DNA of 64,000 bases, from NCBI GenBank assembly GCA_018368345.1, contig JAGZEK010000005.1, forward strand, positions 62,001-126,000, read 5' to 3'. The DNA comes from Collinsella sp. (GTDB lineage: Bacteria > Actinomycetota > Coriobacteriia > Coriobacteriales > Coriobacteriaceae). Positions 25,290 through 33,792 of the stretch are shown here, in pieces. The translations under genes were made by a program, and so were the position numbers. The notes beneath the pieces were generated by a model that was given only the letters and a program-made list of their open reading frames with translations, was not told where the DNA came from and ran no database searches. Every line of letters starts with the position of its first letter. Position 1 is the stretch's first letter.

Positions 25290-26120
25290 ATGGATCGCAG
25301 TAAGGTACCTGCCGTTCTATCCATCGCAGGATCCGATTCCAGCGGTGGCGCCGGCATTCAGGCCGACATCAAGACCATCACGGCGCACCGCCTGTATGCC
25401 GAGACGGCCATCACCGCCATCACCGTACAAAACACGCTCGGTGTCACCGCCGTGCAGAATATCTCCCCTGATATCGTCGCTGCGCAGATCGACGCCGTAT
25501 TTGACGATATCCGCCCCAGCGCCGTCAAGATCGGCATGGTTTCCTCTGCCGAGATTATCGAGGTTATCGCCGACCGCCTGAGCGCCTGGAACGCGACAAA
25601 CGTGGTCGTCGACCCCGTCATGGTAGCCACCTCGGGCGCACGGCTGATTGCCGAAGATGCCGCCGAGGCGCTCACCCGCCGCCTGTTCCCACTAGCAACC
25701 GTCATCACGCCCAATATTCCCGAGGCCATGGCCCTGCTTGACTACGAGGTCGACTCCGAGCGCACACAGCAAAATGCTGCCATGCTCCTCACCCGCCGCT
25801 TTGGTTGCGCATCCCTCGTTAAGGGTGGGCATCTTGTCAACGAGGCCAACGATGTATTGGCCGAACCCGCGCCACTCGATGACGAGGGCAACCATCTGGG
25901 CGATCCGCTCACCACGTGGTTCCGCCACAAGCGCATCGAGACCGACAACACACACGGCACCGGCTGCACGCTTTCGTCCGCCATCGCCTGCGCGCTGGCC
26001 CAGGGCATGGATCTTGCCGATGCCGTCAATGCGGGCAAGGCATACCTGACAGGCGCTCTGGCCGCCGGCCTGAACATGGGCAAAGGCTCCGGCCCTGTCA
26101 ACCACATGTGGCAGTACTAA
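25290..26120 (+). CDS. thiD: Hydroxymethylpyrimidine/phosphomethylpyrimidine kinase
   Basis: A 276-residue ribokinase-family kinase: LSIAGSDSSGGAGIQADIKT at the N-terminus is the ThiD signature, DPVMVATSG near 113 and the anion-hole motif THGTGCTLSSAIA near 225 complete the active site. It phosphorylates HMP and HMP-P for thiamin synthesis. The ATG at 25290 follows AAGGGAG. Unlike thiC it has no riboswitch of its own. Pyridoxal kinase activity is possible in this family. Confidence 0.93.
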   Translation: MDRSKVPAVLSIAGSDSSGGAGIQADIKTITAHRLYAETAITAITVQNTLGVTAVQNISPDIVAAQIDAVFDDIRPSAVKIGMVSSAEIIEVIADRLSAWNATNVVVDPVMVATSGARLIAEDAAEALTRRLFPLATVITPNIPEAMALLDYEVDSERTQQNAAMLLTRRFGCASLVKGGHLVNEANDVLAEPAPLDDEGNHLGDPLTTWFRHKRIETDNTHGTGCTLSSAIACALAQGMDLADAVNAGKAYLTGALAAGLNMGKGSGPVNHMWQY

Positions 26121-26164
26121 ATAGCCAGTAACCTGCCAAAAAGAGACAGGCTACCTTGCACCAA

Positions 26165-26229
26165 AAACCGTCGCAACATTCGATGAAAATCGTGCAAACG
26201 CAAAAAATCATTAAATGTTGCGACGGTTT
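26165..26229. repeat. 65-bp inverted repeat of a different sequence
   Basis: Arms AAACCGTCGCAACATT and its exact complement (16 bases each) enclose 33 bases. The total length is again 65 bp, like the GTTGCGGTG elements, but the arms differ. It lies between convergent genes (thiD and the pentapeptide gene). Confidence 0.75.
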
Positions 26230-26265
26230 GATTTTAGATAGCGGTCGAGCAAAGGACCAGAGCGC

Positions 26266-26877
26266 CTATTCGTCGGCGAGTTGAATTCCCAACAAACCCG
26301 AGAGTGCCAGCGCCTGCTCGGCATTGACCGTCAAGCCACGCAACTCATGGTAATCGCCCGAAACAACGGGCGCTGCAAATGTACAGCGCGACACATCAAC
26401 GCCGGAAAGCGACGTCTTGAACACATCAACACGCGTCAGGTCACAGCCATCCAGGCGTATCTGACCCAGCTTGGCACCCTGAAACGCAGCCTCTCTCAGA
26501 CGTGTATCGCATGCTGTCATAGGGCCAATGCGTCCCTCCGAAAGGTTCGCATAGCTCAAATCGCACGATCCAAACGACACGCTCGACAGGCGCGCCTTGA
26601 GCAAGTTGAGTCCCGGTGCCGAGCAGTCAACGAAGTCACAGCGGCTGAGCCAGCAGCCTTCCATGTTGCAGCGGATAAAGCGGCAACCGCGAAACACCAC
26701 GTCGCGAAACGTCGAGCCGCTCCAGTCAACGCTATCGAACTCGCAAGATCGGAACACAACGCCATCGAAGGTCGCGCCGTTCGCCACGTCGTAGGCAAGA
26801 TCCAAATCCTCAAAAGCGGTATTGGAGACGAGCTCATCGCCCTCGGCAAAGAGGTCGATGAGCTCGTCCATGCCCAT
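26266..26877 (-). CDS. Pentapeptide-repeat protein
   Basis: A 203-residue protein. From about residue 20 to 170 it is built of A(D/N)Lxx-like five-residue repeats (for example FDGVVFRSCEFDSVDW and LSSVSFGSCDLSYANL), which fold as a right-handed quadrilateral beta-helix. Function is unknown; some relatives mimic DNA and protect gyrase, but nothing here shows that. The start is uncertain: ATG at 26877 or 26871, both with weak ribosome sites. It follows the SGNH hydrolase gene by about 80 bases on the same strand. Confidence 0.8.
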   Translation of the reverse strand: MGMDELIDLFAEGDELVSNTAFEDLDLAYDVANGATFDGVVFRSCEFDSVDWSGSTFRDVVFRGCRFIRCNMEGCWLSRCDFVDCSAPGLNLLKARLSSVSFGSCDLSYANLSEGRIGPMTACDTRLREAAFQGAKLGQIRLDGCDLTRVDVFKTSLSGVDVSRCTFAAPVVSGDYHELRGLTVNAEQALALSGLLGIQLADE

Positions 26878-26956
26878 ATGGCAGCCAATCCGTTCGTTTA
26901 CCCGGGCAAAACCACCACAAAGGCGCCTGTCCCCTTTGCGGTGGCTTGGGGTCGCG

Positions 26957-27616
26957 CTACTCACCGAGCATCTCTTGGAGCTTGGCTGCCACGGCATGTC
27001 CCAAGCTCTCGTGGCTTTCGGGCATCATATGCAGATAGTCGATATCGCCCGGCTCGGCAAACTCGGCGGCATTCAAAAAGTCGCAGCCAAACTGCTCGGC
27101 CACGTGCGCATAGTACTCGCCAAAATGTTCAGATGCCTCGACGGAACGCTCGTCAAAATCGGTCATATATACATCGGCGATCTGCGGCTTGATCTTGATA
27201 GGAGCCATCAGCAGGATGCGCGGGCAAGGCGCAGCGTCGGTCCACGGAAACGCGCGGACGGCGCGAATCAGCGCCATGGCGCCACGGGCGATATCGGAAG
27301 CTGTCACGTTAAAGACCGTCTTACAGTCGTTGGTGCCCAGCATGATCACAATGGCGTCCAGCGGCTTATGGGCCTCGAGCAGCATCGGAAGCGCGCGAAT
27401 GCCGTTGAGGTTAGTGTCCAGATGGCACATGTCGTCGCGTACCGTCGTGCGGCCGTTGAGGCCTTCTTCAATTACATGCCAGCCCTCGCCTAAGTCACGT
27501 TGGACCACGCCACACCAGCGCACATCCTGCGCATAGCGCACCGCGGTACCGTCGTGCATGCCCGCCGGATCGTAACCATAGGTGTTGCTGTCACCAAAGC
27601 ACAGAACGTTTTTCAT
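26957..27616 (-). CDS. SGNH/GDSL-family hydrolase
   Basis: A 219-residue esterase of the SGNH type: block I VLCFGDSNTYGYDP at the N-terminus (nucleophile Ser10), block II glycine in the GLNGRTT stretch, block III MLGTNDCK near 93, and block V DYLHMMPESHE near the C-terminus with the catalytic Asp/His. It resembles arylesterases that act on short-chain or acetyl esters; the substrate is unknown. The ATG at 27616 follows GGGGAGC. A terminator of the upstream gene lies at 27636-27669. Confidence 0.88.
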   Translation of the reverse strand: MKNVLCFGDSNTYGYDPAGMHDGTAVRYAQDVRWCGVVQRDLGEGWHVIEEGLNGRTTVRDDMCHLDTNLNGIRALPMLLEAHKPLDAIVIMLGTNDCKTVFNVTASDIARGAMALIRAVRAFPWTDAAPCPRILLMAPIKIKPQIADVYMTDFDERSVEASEHFGEYYAHVAEQFGCDFLNAAEFAEPGDIDYLHMMPESHESLGHAVAAKLQEMLGE

Positions 27617-27635
27617 CGTAAGCTCCCCACTCAAT

Positions 27636-27669
27636 AAAAAGCCGACAGGAGCAGCCTCTCCCGTCGGCT
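27636..27669 (-). terminator. Terminator of the PARG-like gene
   Basis: AGCCGACGGGAG pairs with CTCCTGTCGGCT on the minus strand and is followed by TTTTTATTG. Confidence 0.8.
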
Positions 27670-27694
27670 CGGTATATCGCATCACGAGCACCGT

Positions 27695-28828
27695 TTACAG
27701 GTACTTGCGCCAGTCGTCGTCATCCTCGTCATCCTCGGCAGCGGCCTGAGCCTGCTCGGCGGCACGGGCGGCTGCGGCGCGGGCGGCAACCTGAGCATAG
27801 GACTCCTCGTTTCGCTCGGGGAAGTTTGCCAGCACGTGCTCGAATTTGGCGAAGTCCTCGTCCCAGCGCGTAGAGGGCACGGCAAAGAAGACCTGCTTGA
27901 CCTTGAAGTCGCCCGATGCGAGCTCCTTGCGGAAGAGCTCGGCCACGGCCTCGGCATCAAAGCCGTTGTTGTCGCAGCCCCATGCGCCCAGCACGAGCTT
28001 CTCGCGACCTAGCTCGTCACAGATGGCAAGCACAAAGCGAATGCGATCGCGCAGGGCGTCCAGCAGGGCATCGTCACCCACGCGATACTCCTGGCGAGCG
28101 CGCTTGACGTTGGGCGCGGCGGCAACGATTACGTCGGCATACGCATGCACGTGGTTGCGCTCGAAGCGTACCGCAGGCACCACCAGCGCACGGTTTCGGT
28201 AAAGCTCGCAGTTGATGTTGCGGCGACGGTTCTCGCCGTACCACTTACGCTGCCTATCGAGAACGTTGTACAGATACGAATCGGCGCACAGCGTGGCCTC
28301 CTGGCCCAGATAACCCTGAATATATCCACCGCCCGGATTGGTAAACGAGGCAAAGGCGAGCACGGCCATGTCGCAGAACTGCGCATAGCCGCGACCGTTA
28401 TCGAGGATTGCCTGCGTGGCGGAGGCATCAAGCACAGTGACCTCGGGCAGGACCGGAGCGGGCTCCTCAGCAGGCGCGGACTCAGCTTCGGCGATTTCCT
28501 CGGCAGGCTCCTCGACGGGCTCGGGCGCCGCCTCGGTCTCGGGCGCTGCCTCGACCTCGGCAGTCTCCGCGTTCTCGACGTCCTCGGCGACCTGCTCTTC
28601 GGGGGCCACAGCACTCTGAACCTTGGCCTTCATCGCCGCGACAAAGCCGGCAGGCATACCGTCAAACTCGCGAACACCGGCAAGCGAACGCTCGATATCC
28701 TTGGCGCACGCTTCGGACACAGTTGCCACGTGACGCTCGGCGGCCTTGGCACGGGCCTCGCGCTTGGGATTGGGCTGACCCGCTCGGTTGGACCTGCGGT
28801 TACGGTTCCTGTTGTCGACGTCTGCCAT
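27695..28828 (-). CDS. TIGR02452 / DUF2263 family protein (PARG-like macrodomain)
   Basis: A 377-residue protein. The central part (about 130-345) is a TIGR02452 macrodomain-like fold with the bacterial PARG signature GGG-x(6-8)-QE: FTNPGGGYIQGYLGQEA near residue 165. Such enzymes remove ADP-ribose chains or act on related nucleotides. Between an N-terminal basic helix (residues 1-70) and the catalytic part lies a 50-residue Glu/Ala/Pro-rich linker, and the C-terminus ends in an acidic tract. The ATG at 28828 follows AGGAAAGG. The partner ADP-ribosyltransferase is not in the window, so the substrate is open. Confidence 0.8.
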   Translation of the reverse strand: MADVDNRNRNRRSNRAGQPNPKREARAKAAERHVATVSEACAKDIERSLAGVREFDGMPAGFVAAMKAKVQSAVAPEEQVAEDVENAETAEVEAAPETEAAPEPVEEPAEEIAEAESAPAEEPAPVLPEVTVLDASATQAILDNGRGYAQFCDMAVLAFASFTNPGGGYIQGYLGQEATLCADSYLYNVLDRQRKWYGENRRRNINCELYRNRALVVPAVRFERNHVHAYADVIVAAAPNVKRARQEYRVGDDALLDALRDRIRFVLAICDELGREKLVLGAWGCDNNGFDAEAVAELFRKELASGDFKVKQVFFAVPSTRWDEDFAKFEHVLANFPERNEESYAQVAARAAAARAAEQAQAAAEDDEDDDDWRKYL

Positions 28829-28892
28829 ACGTGGCCACCTTTCCTGTCGCTGCCGCTATCGGCTTTTCCCATCCATGATACCCCGCCGCGCA

Positions 28893-28923
28893 CAAAAAAG
28901 ACGGCCCCGAAGGACCGCCTTTC
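28893..28923 (-). terminator. Terminator of the BI-1 gene
   Basis: GGCGGTCC and GGGGCCGTC pair on the minus strand around TTC, followed by TTTTTTG. Confidence 0.75.
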
Positions 28924-28968
28924 GCATCGTTTTACCGTGTCCGGCAGGAAGCATCGCAATGCCGCGCT

Positions 28969-29664
28969 TTAATCGCGACGGCCGAGGATGTTCAGAATGC
29001 GCAGGAACACGTTGATAATGTCCACGAACAGGTTGGATGCCATGAGCACGGCGTTGGGCAGCGTGGGCGGCACCGTCGTTGCCACATAGGTGTCGTAGCC
29101 GATGAAGCCGGCGAACACCACGATCACGATCAGGTCGGTGATGGACTGCGAAACGCCCATGAACATCAGCACGATCTCGACCAGAATCGTGGCAAGCAGG
29201 ATGCCAAAACCAATGCCATACACACGCTGGAAGAACTTGGGGAAGGTCACGCCCAGCGCACCAAAGACAAAGGTGATGGCGGCCGTGGCGATAAAGGCGG
29301 TGTTAATGGTAGGCAGGTCGTAGTTGGCAAGACCAAACGACGCCGTCAGGCCAAAGGTGCTCGCAAAGACCACGTAGCCCACGAGTGACAGGCCCACGGA
29401 CTGTTTGCTGGCAGCAGCCGACATCATGACCATGCCGACGATGGTCAAAATAAATGAGCCAAAGACCAGCGGCAAAGCGGCGCCGCTCATCATCATGCGC
29501 GCAAACGACATGGTGCTCGTAAAGTAAACACCGGCGCCCATGGCGCAAAAGCCCAAAAAGATCAGAGCAGACATGACAAGGTTGTACGCGCGCGGCGACA
29601 TCTCCTTGGCACGGCTTGCGCCGGTCTCGATGGGGCCATTCTGATAGCCCTGGATATCGTTCAT
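28969..29664 (-). CDS. Bax inhibitor-1/YccA family membrane protein
   Basis: A 231-residue protein with seven predicted membrane helices and a BI-1 type C-terminus (GFIGYDTYVA in helix 6-7, then NLFVDIINVFLRIL). Bacterial BI-1 proteins are pH-sensitive calcium leak channels or regulators of membrane proteolysis; the role here is not known. The ATG at 29664 follows AAAGGAC. It stands alone, ending in its own terminator. Confidence 0.9.
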   Translation of the reverse strand: MNDIQGYQNGPIETGASRAKEMSPRAYNLVMSALIFLGFCAMGAGVYFTSTMSFARMMMSGAALPLVFGSFILTIVGMVMMSAAASKQSVGLSLVGYVVFASTFGLTASFGLANYDLPTINTAFIATAAITFVFGALGVTFPKFFQRVYGIGFGILLATILVEIVLMFMGVSQSITDLIVIVVFAGFIGYDTYVATTVPPTLPNAVLMASNLFVDIINVFLRILNILGRRD

Positions 29665-29744
29665 AATTTCGTCCTTTCAAAAAGCACCGCGACGGCGCCG
29701 TAGCTGACAAGTTTCCTGCCATTGTACCCGAACGCCACGCGTTC

Positions 29745-30083
29745 TTACCTGCGGCGCTCGCTCTCGAGTGTTCGGTCGAACGCCCACACCCACCAACGCA
29801 TCACGTGTGCCTGCGAGCCGTCCGCCCGCTCGCGCGTCTGGTCCTCCAGATACAACTCGGTCGCGTGCCCGCCAAAACGCACCTTATAGGTTGCCGTACG
29901 AATGCCGTGAACCGTCAGGCCAAACCCAGTGGTCGAGACAATCTCGTCAATCGTAAAGCAACGACCGTCGACCCAGCAGACGGTGACCGGCACGACCTGT
30001 CCGCCCGCGAGGATGCGAGCCACGACGTCCACATACTGCTTGTGCACGCGCCGAGTTTTGCCATCTGTCTGTCGATATTCCAT
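29745..30083 (-). CDS. Conserved-looking hypothetical protein
   Basis: A 112-residue protein beginning MEYRQTDGKTRRVHKQYVDV, with a beta-rich middle (VTVCWVDGRCFTIDEIV; TATYKVRFGGHATELYLED) and a WWVWAFD stretch near the end. No family was firmly recognised; it could be a small beta-barrel or DUF6504-like protein, which is a guess. AGGAGG is only one base before the ATG at 30083, so the start may be wrong; the ATG at 30104 lacks a ribosome site. Confidence 0.55.
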   Translation of the reverse strand: MEYRQTDGKTRRVHKQYVDVVARILAGGQVVPVTVCWVDGRCFTIDEIVSTTGFGLTVHGIRTATYKVRFGGHATELYLEDQTRERADGSQAHVMRWWVWAFDRTLESERRR

Positions 30084-30333
30084 GCCTCCTATTATCGAAC
30101 GCATGTTTGCATGTTGTAAAGCGAACAGGCTGTGGTTTTGGGGTGTTGGGGCGCGCGCACGTGTCCTCATGGTGTGGTAGCAAAAAGAACACCCACGGTC
30201 AACAGGGCTAATATTCATTTTTAGTGCCAAAAAATTCACTGCTCCCATCAGAACTCGGTAAAGAAACCCGCAGGAGGTGATACGATTTATCATGTTTCTG
30301 TAACGTGCCTGCAAACTTCGAGAAAGCCCATAT

Positions 30334-31383
30334 ATGGACGTAACGTTCTCAACCTTCCTCGGCCAACTTGTGTCGAACCCAGTCCTTGCCGTCACCGTGA
30401 TCCTCGCGCTCGGCGCCATCTTCGTCAATGGATGGACCGACGCACCCAACGCCATCGCGACCTGCGTCACTACGCGTTGCATGCCCGCCCGCGCCGCTAT
30501 TCTCATGAGTGCCGCATTCAACTTCCTTGGCGTGCTCATCATGACGCACTTTAACGCGAGCGTCGCCAACACCATCTCCCATATTGTCGACTTTGGCGGA
30601 AACAGCACCATGGCGCTCGCCTGTCTGTGCGCGGCGCTGTTCTCCATCGTCGTCTACGGCGCCACAGCGTCGCGTTTTGGCATCCCCACCTCGCAAAGCC
30701 ACAGCCTTATCGCCGGCCTGACCGGTGCCGCCATCGCCCTCGGCGGTGCGAGCAGCGTCAACGTCCACGAGTGGATGAAGGTCATCTACGGCCTGGCGCT
30801 CTCCATCGGTCTGGGCTTTGTCATGGGCTGGGTCCTGTGCAAGCTCGTCTCGATTCTTTTCGCCGCCGCCAACAGGCGACGTGCCAATGTCTTCTTTAAA
30901 TACGCTCAGATCGCGAGCGCTGCGGCCATGAGCTTTATGCACGGCGCGCAGGATGGACAGAAGTTCATCGGCGTGCTCTTTTTAGGCGTGGCCTTTGCCA
31001 GCGGCCAGACGAGCGTCGGCGATGCCGGCATCCCCATCTGGATTATGCTGCTATGCTCGGCCACCATGGGCATCGGCACCAGCGTGGGCGGCGAGCGCAT
31101 CATCAAGTCCGTTGGCCAGAGCATGGTCAAGCTCGAAAAGTACCAGGGCTTCTCCGCCGACCTGGCGGGCGCCGCGAACCTGCTGCTTGCCACCCTTACC
31201 GGCATCCCCGTGTCCTCCACGCACATCAAGACCTGCGCCATCATGGGCGTCGGTGCCGTCAAACGCCTCTCGGCCATCAACTTCGGCGTCGTCAAGGACA
31301 TGATGTTCACCTGGTTCTTCACCTTCCCCGCCTGCGGACTCATCAGCTTTGTCATGGCCAAGCTGTTCATGATGTTCCTCTAG
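30334..31383 (+). CDS. PiT-family inorganic phosphate transporter
   Basis: A 349-residue integral membrane protein with the duplicated Pit signature: GWTDAPNAIATCVTTR near residue 33 and, in the second half, AMSFMHGAQDGQKFIG near 208, plus IPTSQSHSLIAGL and IPVSSTHIKTCAIMG. It imports phosphate (or metal phosphate) with protons or sodium at low affinity. The gene is followed after 67 bases by a DUF47 gene, the usual partner. A high-affinity Pst system is also present in this window (36-40 kb). Confidence 0.93.
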   Translation: MDVTFSTFLGQLVSNPVLAVTVILALGAIFVNGWTDAPNAIATCVTTRCMPARAAILMSAAFNFLGVLIMTHFNASVANTISHIVDFGGNSTMALACLCAALFSIVVYGATASRFGIPTSQSHSLIAGLTGAAIALGGASSVNVHEWMKVIYGLALSIGLGFVMGWVLCKLVSILFAAANRRRANVFFKYAQIASAAAMSFMHGAQDGQKFIGVLFLGVAFASGQTSVGDAGIPIWIMLLCSATMGIGTSVGGERIIKSVGQSMVKLEKYQGFSADLAGAANLLLATLTGIPVSSTHIKTCAIMGVGAVKRLSAINFGVVKDMMFTWFFTFPACGLISFVMAKLFMMFL

Positions 31384-31450
31384 TCAAACCGAACGTCCAT
31401 CCGGACCGTAACACCTCGCCCACCCGTCTTCGCCTCGAAAGGACCCACTC

Positions 31451-32074
31451 ATGGCAAAGAAACCCGATTCGTTCTACTTTGACAACTACGTCGCCTGCGC
31501 CGACCTCGCCGTCCAGGCCGCCGAGCTGCTTACCAAGATTTTCGAGAACTTCGATCCCGCGCAGATTCACGACATGCTCGACAAGATGCATGCGATCGAG
31601 CATGCGGCCGACAAGAAGCACCATGAGCTTGAGGACGCCCTGCTCACCGCCTTTATCACCCCGCTTGAGCGCGAGGATCTGGACCTGATGAGCTGCTCGC
31701 TCGACACCGTGCTCGACCGCATCGAGGGCGTCGTGCAGCGCGTCTACTTCACCAACATCCAGAGCATCCATCCCGATGCCATCGTGATCGCCCACAAGGT
31801 GACCGACGCCTGCCGCGCCATGAAAGACCTGATGGTCGAGCTGCCTAACTACCGCAAGTCCAAAACGCTGCGCGAGCTCGTCATCCAGATCAACACCATC
31901 GAGTCCGAGGCCGACGAGCTCTATATCAACGCCATGCGTAACCTGCACGTTAACGGCAAGGACCCGCTCGAGGTCATCGCTTGGCGTGACGTGTACGCCT
32001 TCCTGGAGTACTGCGCCGACTGCTGCGAGAATGTGGCCGATGTCGTGGATTCGATTGTCATGAAGAACAGTTAA
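31451..32074 (+). CDS. DUF47/PhoU-like accessory protein of the Pit transporter
   Basis: A 207-residue all-helical DUF47 protein: HDMLDKMHAIEHAADKKHHELEDALLTAFITPLEREDL is the family start, with paired acidic residues that bind metal, and the second half repeats the PhoU-like bundle. Such proteins sit beside pit genes and modulate phosphate uptake. The ATG at 31451 follows AAAGGAC. Confidence 0.88.
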   Translation: MAKKPDSFYFDNYVACADLAVQAAELLTKIFENFDPAQIHDMLDKMHAIEHAADKKHHELEDALLTAFITPLEREDLDLMSCSLDTVLDRIEGVVQRVYFTNIQSIHPDAIVIAHKVTDACRAMKDLMVELPNYRKSKTLRELVIQINTIESEADELYINAMRNLHVNGKDPLEVIAWRDVYAFLEYCADCCENVADVVDSIVMKNS

Positions 32075-32098
32075 TTGGGGGTACATGTCCCACCGGTC

Positions 32099-32177
32099 GC
32101 GGGCCCGGCCACTAATAACCTTTTTCACTCCGGCTGCAAGCAGAGTCGTTCAAAAGGTTATTAGTGGCCGGGCCCGC
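32099..32177. repeat. 79-bp near-perfect palindrome
   Basis: Arms of 26 bases beginning GCGGGCCCGGCCACTAATAA, exactly complementary, enclose 27 bases. It lies just downstream of the DUF47 gene and may act as a terminator, though no T-run follows the plus-strand stem. Confidence 0.8.
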
Positions 32178-32360
32178 TCCCTTATGCACCACCATTGGGA
32201 ACTTTGGCTGATAGATTTAGCGCGACGGGGGTTTGGCTGAAGGGACCTTTGGTATCCGTTCGGACACTTTGGCCCTTGATGAGCGTTTGGCTGATTGCTG
32301 CTTTGGGTACTCTTTGGGTTACTTTTGGTTTGTTTGATTTTTAATTTTAGGAGGGCTTGT
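32178..32360. other. T/G-rich intergenic region upstream of the nitroreductase
   Basis: About 180 bases rich in T and G, unlike the rest of the window. TTTGGCTGA occurs three times (about 32212, 32232 and 32286). The ribosome site TAGGAGGG is at the end. Function unknown; the low GC and repeats suggest recent or foreign sequence. Confidence 0.5.
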
Positions 32361-32891
32361 ATGTCTTATTTGGATCTGGCTCGTGGTCGGTATTCTTGTC
32401 GTTCTTTTGAGGACCGTCCTGTTGAGCAGTCGGTAGTGGATGCCATTGTTGAGGCGGGGCGGATTGCTCCTTCTGCTTGTAATAATCATCCAGCCCGTGT
32501 GATGGTGCTGGATACGCCTGAGCTGTTGGAGAAGGCTGCTGCTTGTCAGCCTCGGTTTGCTCGTGATGGGTCTATCTTTGGAGCTCCGCTTGTCTTCCTT
32601 ATTTGCAGCGTTACCGATGATGCTTGGGTGCGCCCGTATGACCAGATGAATTCCAGTGAAATCGATACGTCCATCGTGTGCGACCAGATGATGATGGAGG
32701 CCACCGAGCAGGGCCTGGGAACGTGCTGGGTATGCCATTTTAAGCCTGAGGTGGCACAGGAGCAGTTCAATCTGCCCAAGGGCGTCTATCCCTATCACAT
32801 GCTCGTCTGTGGCTATCCCGCCGACCACATCGCCGATCCCGAGCATCGCGAGGCCCGCACTATTCCCCTCTCCAACTTCCTCCTCAAGTAG
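32361..32891 (+). CDS. Nitroreductase family protein
   Basis: A 176-residue flavin nitroreductase, short type: SYLDLARGRYSCRSFEDRPVEQ at the N-terminus (family R-R-S-x-R-x-F motif), SACNNHPARV (FMN-binding) and a C-terminal ICGYPAD-like stretch. The electron acceptor is unknown. The ATG at 32361 follows GGAGGG. Codon usage changes sharply: codons 1 to about 90 mostly end in T, while codons 100 to 176 end in C/G like neighbouring genes. This mosaic pattern suggests recombination. Confidence 0.85.
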   Translation: MSYLDLARGRYSCRSFEDRPVEQSVVDAIVEAGRIAPSACNNHPARVMVLDTPELLEKAAACQPRFARDGSIFGAPLVFLICSVTDDAWVRPYDQMNSSEIDTSIVCDQMMMEATEQGLGTCWVCHFKPEVAQEQFNLPKGVYPYHMLVCGYPADHIADPEHREARTIPLSNFLLK

Positions 32892-32916
32892 TTTTTAGAC
32901 ATACCTTAAAAACTAC
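32888..32916. repeat. Small palindrome overlapping the nitroreductase stop codon
   Basis: GTAGTTTTTA and TAAAAACTAC (10 bases each, perfect) enclose nine bases; the first arm includes the TAG stop. Confidence 0.6.
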
Positions 32917-32934
32917 CTTTTACCACGCGCCCTT

Positions 32935-32978
32935 CGCCGAGTTCTGTCCTATCGCATGCAGAGCTCGGCGTTTTGTTT
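32935..32978 (+). terminator. Terminator of the nitroreductase gene
   Basis: CGCCGAGTTCTG pairs with CAGAGCTCGGCG (one G-T), followed by TTTTGTTTCC. Confidence 0.8.
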
Positions 32979-32998
32979 CCCAACCCGTATACAGCCAC

Positions 32999-33030
32999 AA
33001 AAAAGGAGCCCGCAGGTGCGAGCTCCTCTT
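32999..33030 (-). terminator. Terminator of divIVA
   Basis: On the minus strand AGGAGCTCG and CGGGCTCCT pair, followed by TTTTTT. It ends the long division/phosphate cluster. Confidence 0.8.
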
Positions 33031-33056
33031 AAGGACACTAGATTGTAGCTCTGATG

Positions 33057-33731
33057 CTAGTCCAGGTCGTCGGCGGCAAAGTTGTCGATCGGGGCGAAGG
33101 GATCGGCCACGGGGACAACCGGGTCAGCGACGGGCAGCGGCTCGGCGGGAACAGTCACCGCAGGAGAAGCGGCAGAACCGACCGGCGTGGAGGCCATGAG
33201 GTCGGCCGGGAAGGAGTTTTGGGCATCGTCCATGAAGTGCTGGATGAGCTTGAGGTACTCGGCCTTGAACTCCTCACGGGAGGCCTTGAGACGATCGATC
33301 TCCTCGAGCTCGGCCTGCTTCTCGGTCAGAGCCTGGCGGATAACCTCGCGTGCCTTGGCGTCAGCCTCGTTGCGGATACGCTCAGCGTTCTCATTGGCAT
33401 CGTTGACGATGGTCTCAGCGGTCTGCTGGGCAGCGATCAGGGCAGCGGAAATCTGGCGCTCCTGAGCGGAGAAGTCAGGGGCGGGAGCAGCCACGGGGGC
33501 GGCAGGAACGGCCTGGGCGGGGGCATCCTGAGCCTGGGCAAGCTGAGCCTGCGCATCGGCAAGCTGCTGCTCGGTAGCAGTCAGACGACCCTTAAGGTCG
33601 ACGATCTTAGCGAGCATAGCGTCAACCTCGGAGGACAGCGTCTCCAAGAAGACGTCGACCTCGGCGGGATCGTAGCCACGCTTGGCCTCAGAGAAAGTCT
33701 GAGCCTGGATGTCTGCAGGGGTAATAGCCAT
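33057..33731 (-). CDS. divIVA: DivIVA-family cell division / polar growth protein
   Basis: A 224-residue protein. The N-terminal membrane-binding part (ITPADIQAQTFSEAKRGYDPAEVDVFLE) is the DivIVA signature, followed by a first coiled coil, a Pro/Ala linker (about 68-90), a second coiled coil (about 95-165), and a C-terminal disordered region rich in Pro/Val/Asp. DivIVA binds curved membranes at poles and septa. The ATG at 33731 follows AAGGAG. It is the last gene of the long minus-strand cluster. Confidence 0.93.
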   Translation of the reverse strand: MAITPADIQAQTFSEAKRGYDPAEVDVFLETLSSEVDAMLAKIVDLKGRLTATEQQLADAQAQLAQAQDAPAQAVPAAPVAAPAPDFSAQERQISAALIAAQQTAETIVNDANENAERIRNEADAKAREVIRQALTEKQAELEEIDRLKASREEFKAEYLKLIQHFMDDAQNSFPADLMASTPVGSAASPAVTVPAEPLPVADPVVPVADPFAPIDNFAADDLD

Positions 33732-33792
33732 AACAAGTCTCCTTTTTCATCGCCTCGGCGCTACACGCCCGACGTAAGTTACTAAGTCAGTT

